From the NCBI RefSeq assembly GCF_000369805.1, contig NZ_KB850224.1, forward strand, positions 3,070,480 through 3,134,479: DNA of 64,000 bases, given 5' to 3'. The notes beneath the pieces are model-generated. The model was given only the letters and a program-made list of their open reading frames with translations. It made no database searches and was not told the DNA's origin. Position 1 is the stretch's first letter. Every line of letters begins with the position of its first letter. This document shows positions 63,155-64,000 of the stretch, piece after piece. The DNA comes from Acinetobacter sp. NIPH 2100 (GTDB taxonomy: Bacteria > Pseudomonadota > Gammaproteobacteria > Pseudomonadales > Moraxellaceae). The translations under genes were made by a program, and so were the position numbers.

Positions 63155-64000
63155 ATGCGCCCACTACACCCGATTGATTTTATCTTTCTCTCGCTAGAGA
63201 AAAGGCAACAACCTATGCATGTAGGTGGATTGTTTTTATTCGAGCTTCCAGAGAATGCTTCACCCACATTTGTGCACGATCTAGTCAATGAAATTCGCCA
63301 ATCTAAAAGTATTCCTGTTCCGCCATTTAACAATCAGTTGAATGGTTTGTTTTGGGGTGAAGATAGCGAGTTTGATATCGACCATCATTTCCGTCATATC
63401 GCTTTGCCTAATCCAGGACGTATTCGCGAATTACTTGTGTATATTTCGCAGCAGCATAGCTCATTAATCGATCGTGCTAAGCCGCTCTGGACCTGTGATG
63501 TGATTGAAGGCATTGAAGGCAATCGCTTTGCCATGTATTTCAAAATCCATCATGCCATGGTAGATGGCGTGGCGGGTATGCGTCTGATTGAAAAATCACT
63601 CTCTCATGATCCAAATGAAAAGCATGTTGTGCCACTTTGGTGTGTTGAAGGAAAACGAACCAAGCGTTTAAAAGCCCCTAAGCCACCGACAGTCAGCAAA
63701 ATTAAGAGTGTCATGGAAGGGATTAAATCTCAACTTGAAGTTGCACCAAAAGTGATGCAAGAGCTTTCTCAAACCATCTTTAAAGAGATTGGCAAAAATC
63801 CTGACTATGTCTCAACCTTCCAAGCCCCACCATCGATTCTTAATCAACGTGTAAGCTCTTCACGTCGTTTTGCAGCGCAATCTTTTGAGCTCGGCCGTTT
63901 CCGTCATATTGCCAAATCTTTGGGTGTAACGTTGAATGACGTTATCTTGGCGGTATGTTCTGGTGCATTGCGTGAATACTTAATCAGTCACAATAGCTTG
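63155..64000 (+). CDS. atfA: Wax ester synthase / acyl-CoA:diacylglycerol acyltransferase (N-terminal 282 codons)
   Basis: The bifunctional WS/DGAT makes wax esters and triacylglycerols as storage lipids at the inner membrane. The start at 63155 (MRPLHPIDFIFLSLEKRQQP) has GAAGAGG at 63137-63143 and an in-frame stop upstream. The catalytic motif HHAMVDG lies at about residues 133-139. The sequence is strikingly close to what I recall of the Acinetobacter baylyi AtfA. The last 170 or so codons are beyond the right edge. It fits the lipid-oriented genes nearby (FadL copies, acyl-CoA ligase). Confidence 0.95.
   Translation, partial: MRPLHPIDFIFLSLEKRQQPMHVGGLFLFELPENASPTFVHDLVNEIRQSKSIPVPPFNNQLNGLFWGEDSEFDIDHHFRHIALPNPGRIRELLVYISQQHSSLIDRAKPLWTCDVIEGIEGNRFAMYFKIHHAMVDGVAGMRLIEKSLSHDPNEKHVVPLWCVEGKRTKRLKAPKPPTVSKIKSVMEGIKSQLEVAPKVMQELSQTIFKEIGKNPDYVSTFQAPPSILNQRVSSSRRFAAQSFELGRFRHIAKSLGVTLNDVILAVCSGALREYLISHNSL

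Overview
The window reads as chromosomal DNA of an Acinetobacter species. The genes that point there are an atfA wax ester synthase/DGAT with the expected N-terminus, a pmrCAB lipid A modification operon, a CsgG/DUF4810/DUF799 lipoprotein set, a ThrH-type phosphatase, and AT-rich gene-dense DNA throughout. There is no rRNA, CRISPR array, transposase or recognisable prophage. One tRNA (Arg, anticodon CCT) is present.

Layout. 1-5.0 kb: the end of an SDR gene, a tandem pair of unknown paralogues, and valS. 5.0-8.1 kb: a DUF559 nuclease-like gene enclosed by REP/BIME-like palindromes, a J-domain-like coiled-coil protein, a secreted protein and a lipoprotein. 8.1-14.9 kb: a ketone-body locus (3-hydroxybutyrate dehydrogenase, GntP-type permease, LysR regulator, succinyl-CoA:acetoacetate CoA-transferase A and B, AtoE-type transporter) that should turn 3-hydroxybutyrate into acetoacetyl-CoA. 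15-20 kb: an ammonium transporter and a four-gene GltIJKL-type acidic amino acid ABC transporter, each preceded by a -24/-12 (sigma-54) promoter match, which suggests a nitrogen-scavenging block. 20-25.5 kb: a PAP2 phosphatase and a degenerate kinase-like protein facing pmrCAB. 25.8-36.4 kb: porin, MFS carrier, acyltransferase, patatin-like lipoprotein, NfeD/SPFH pair, YjbR protein, ispA, an orphan prpF and an APC permease.

36.4-38.2 kb is the most unusual part. A compact cassette holds a PAAR spike protein, a 236-residue protein with a caspase/DUF4347-like His-Cys pattern, and a 71-residue two-helix membrane protein. It is bounded by 65-bp perfect direct repeats made of the upstream permease's terminator, with tRNA-Arg just beyond. 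The PAAR frame is cut by an in-frame TGA in its Ser-rich linker. The same frame then stays open to a 4-base overlap with the effector start. I read this as an orphan type VI secretion PAAR-effector-immunity module.

38.3-50.4 kb: a glutamine-synthetase-like (PuuA-type) enzyme, a second PAP2 protein, a paralogue of the first porin, a CitMHS citrate carrier, an AraC regulator divergent from a coniferyl-aldehyde-type dehydrogenase, the CsgG lipoprotein operon and an acyl-CoA ligase. 50.4-58.2 kb: kdpABCDE with no detectable kdpF and with phased direct repeats upstream. 58.6-64 kb: two tandem FadL-type outer membrane proteins, another BIME-like palindrome pair, thrH, cysH and the 5' part of atfA.
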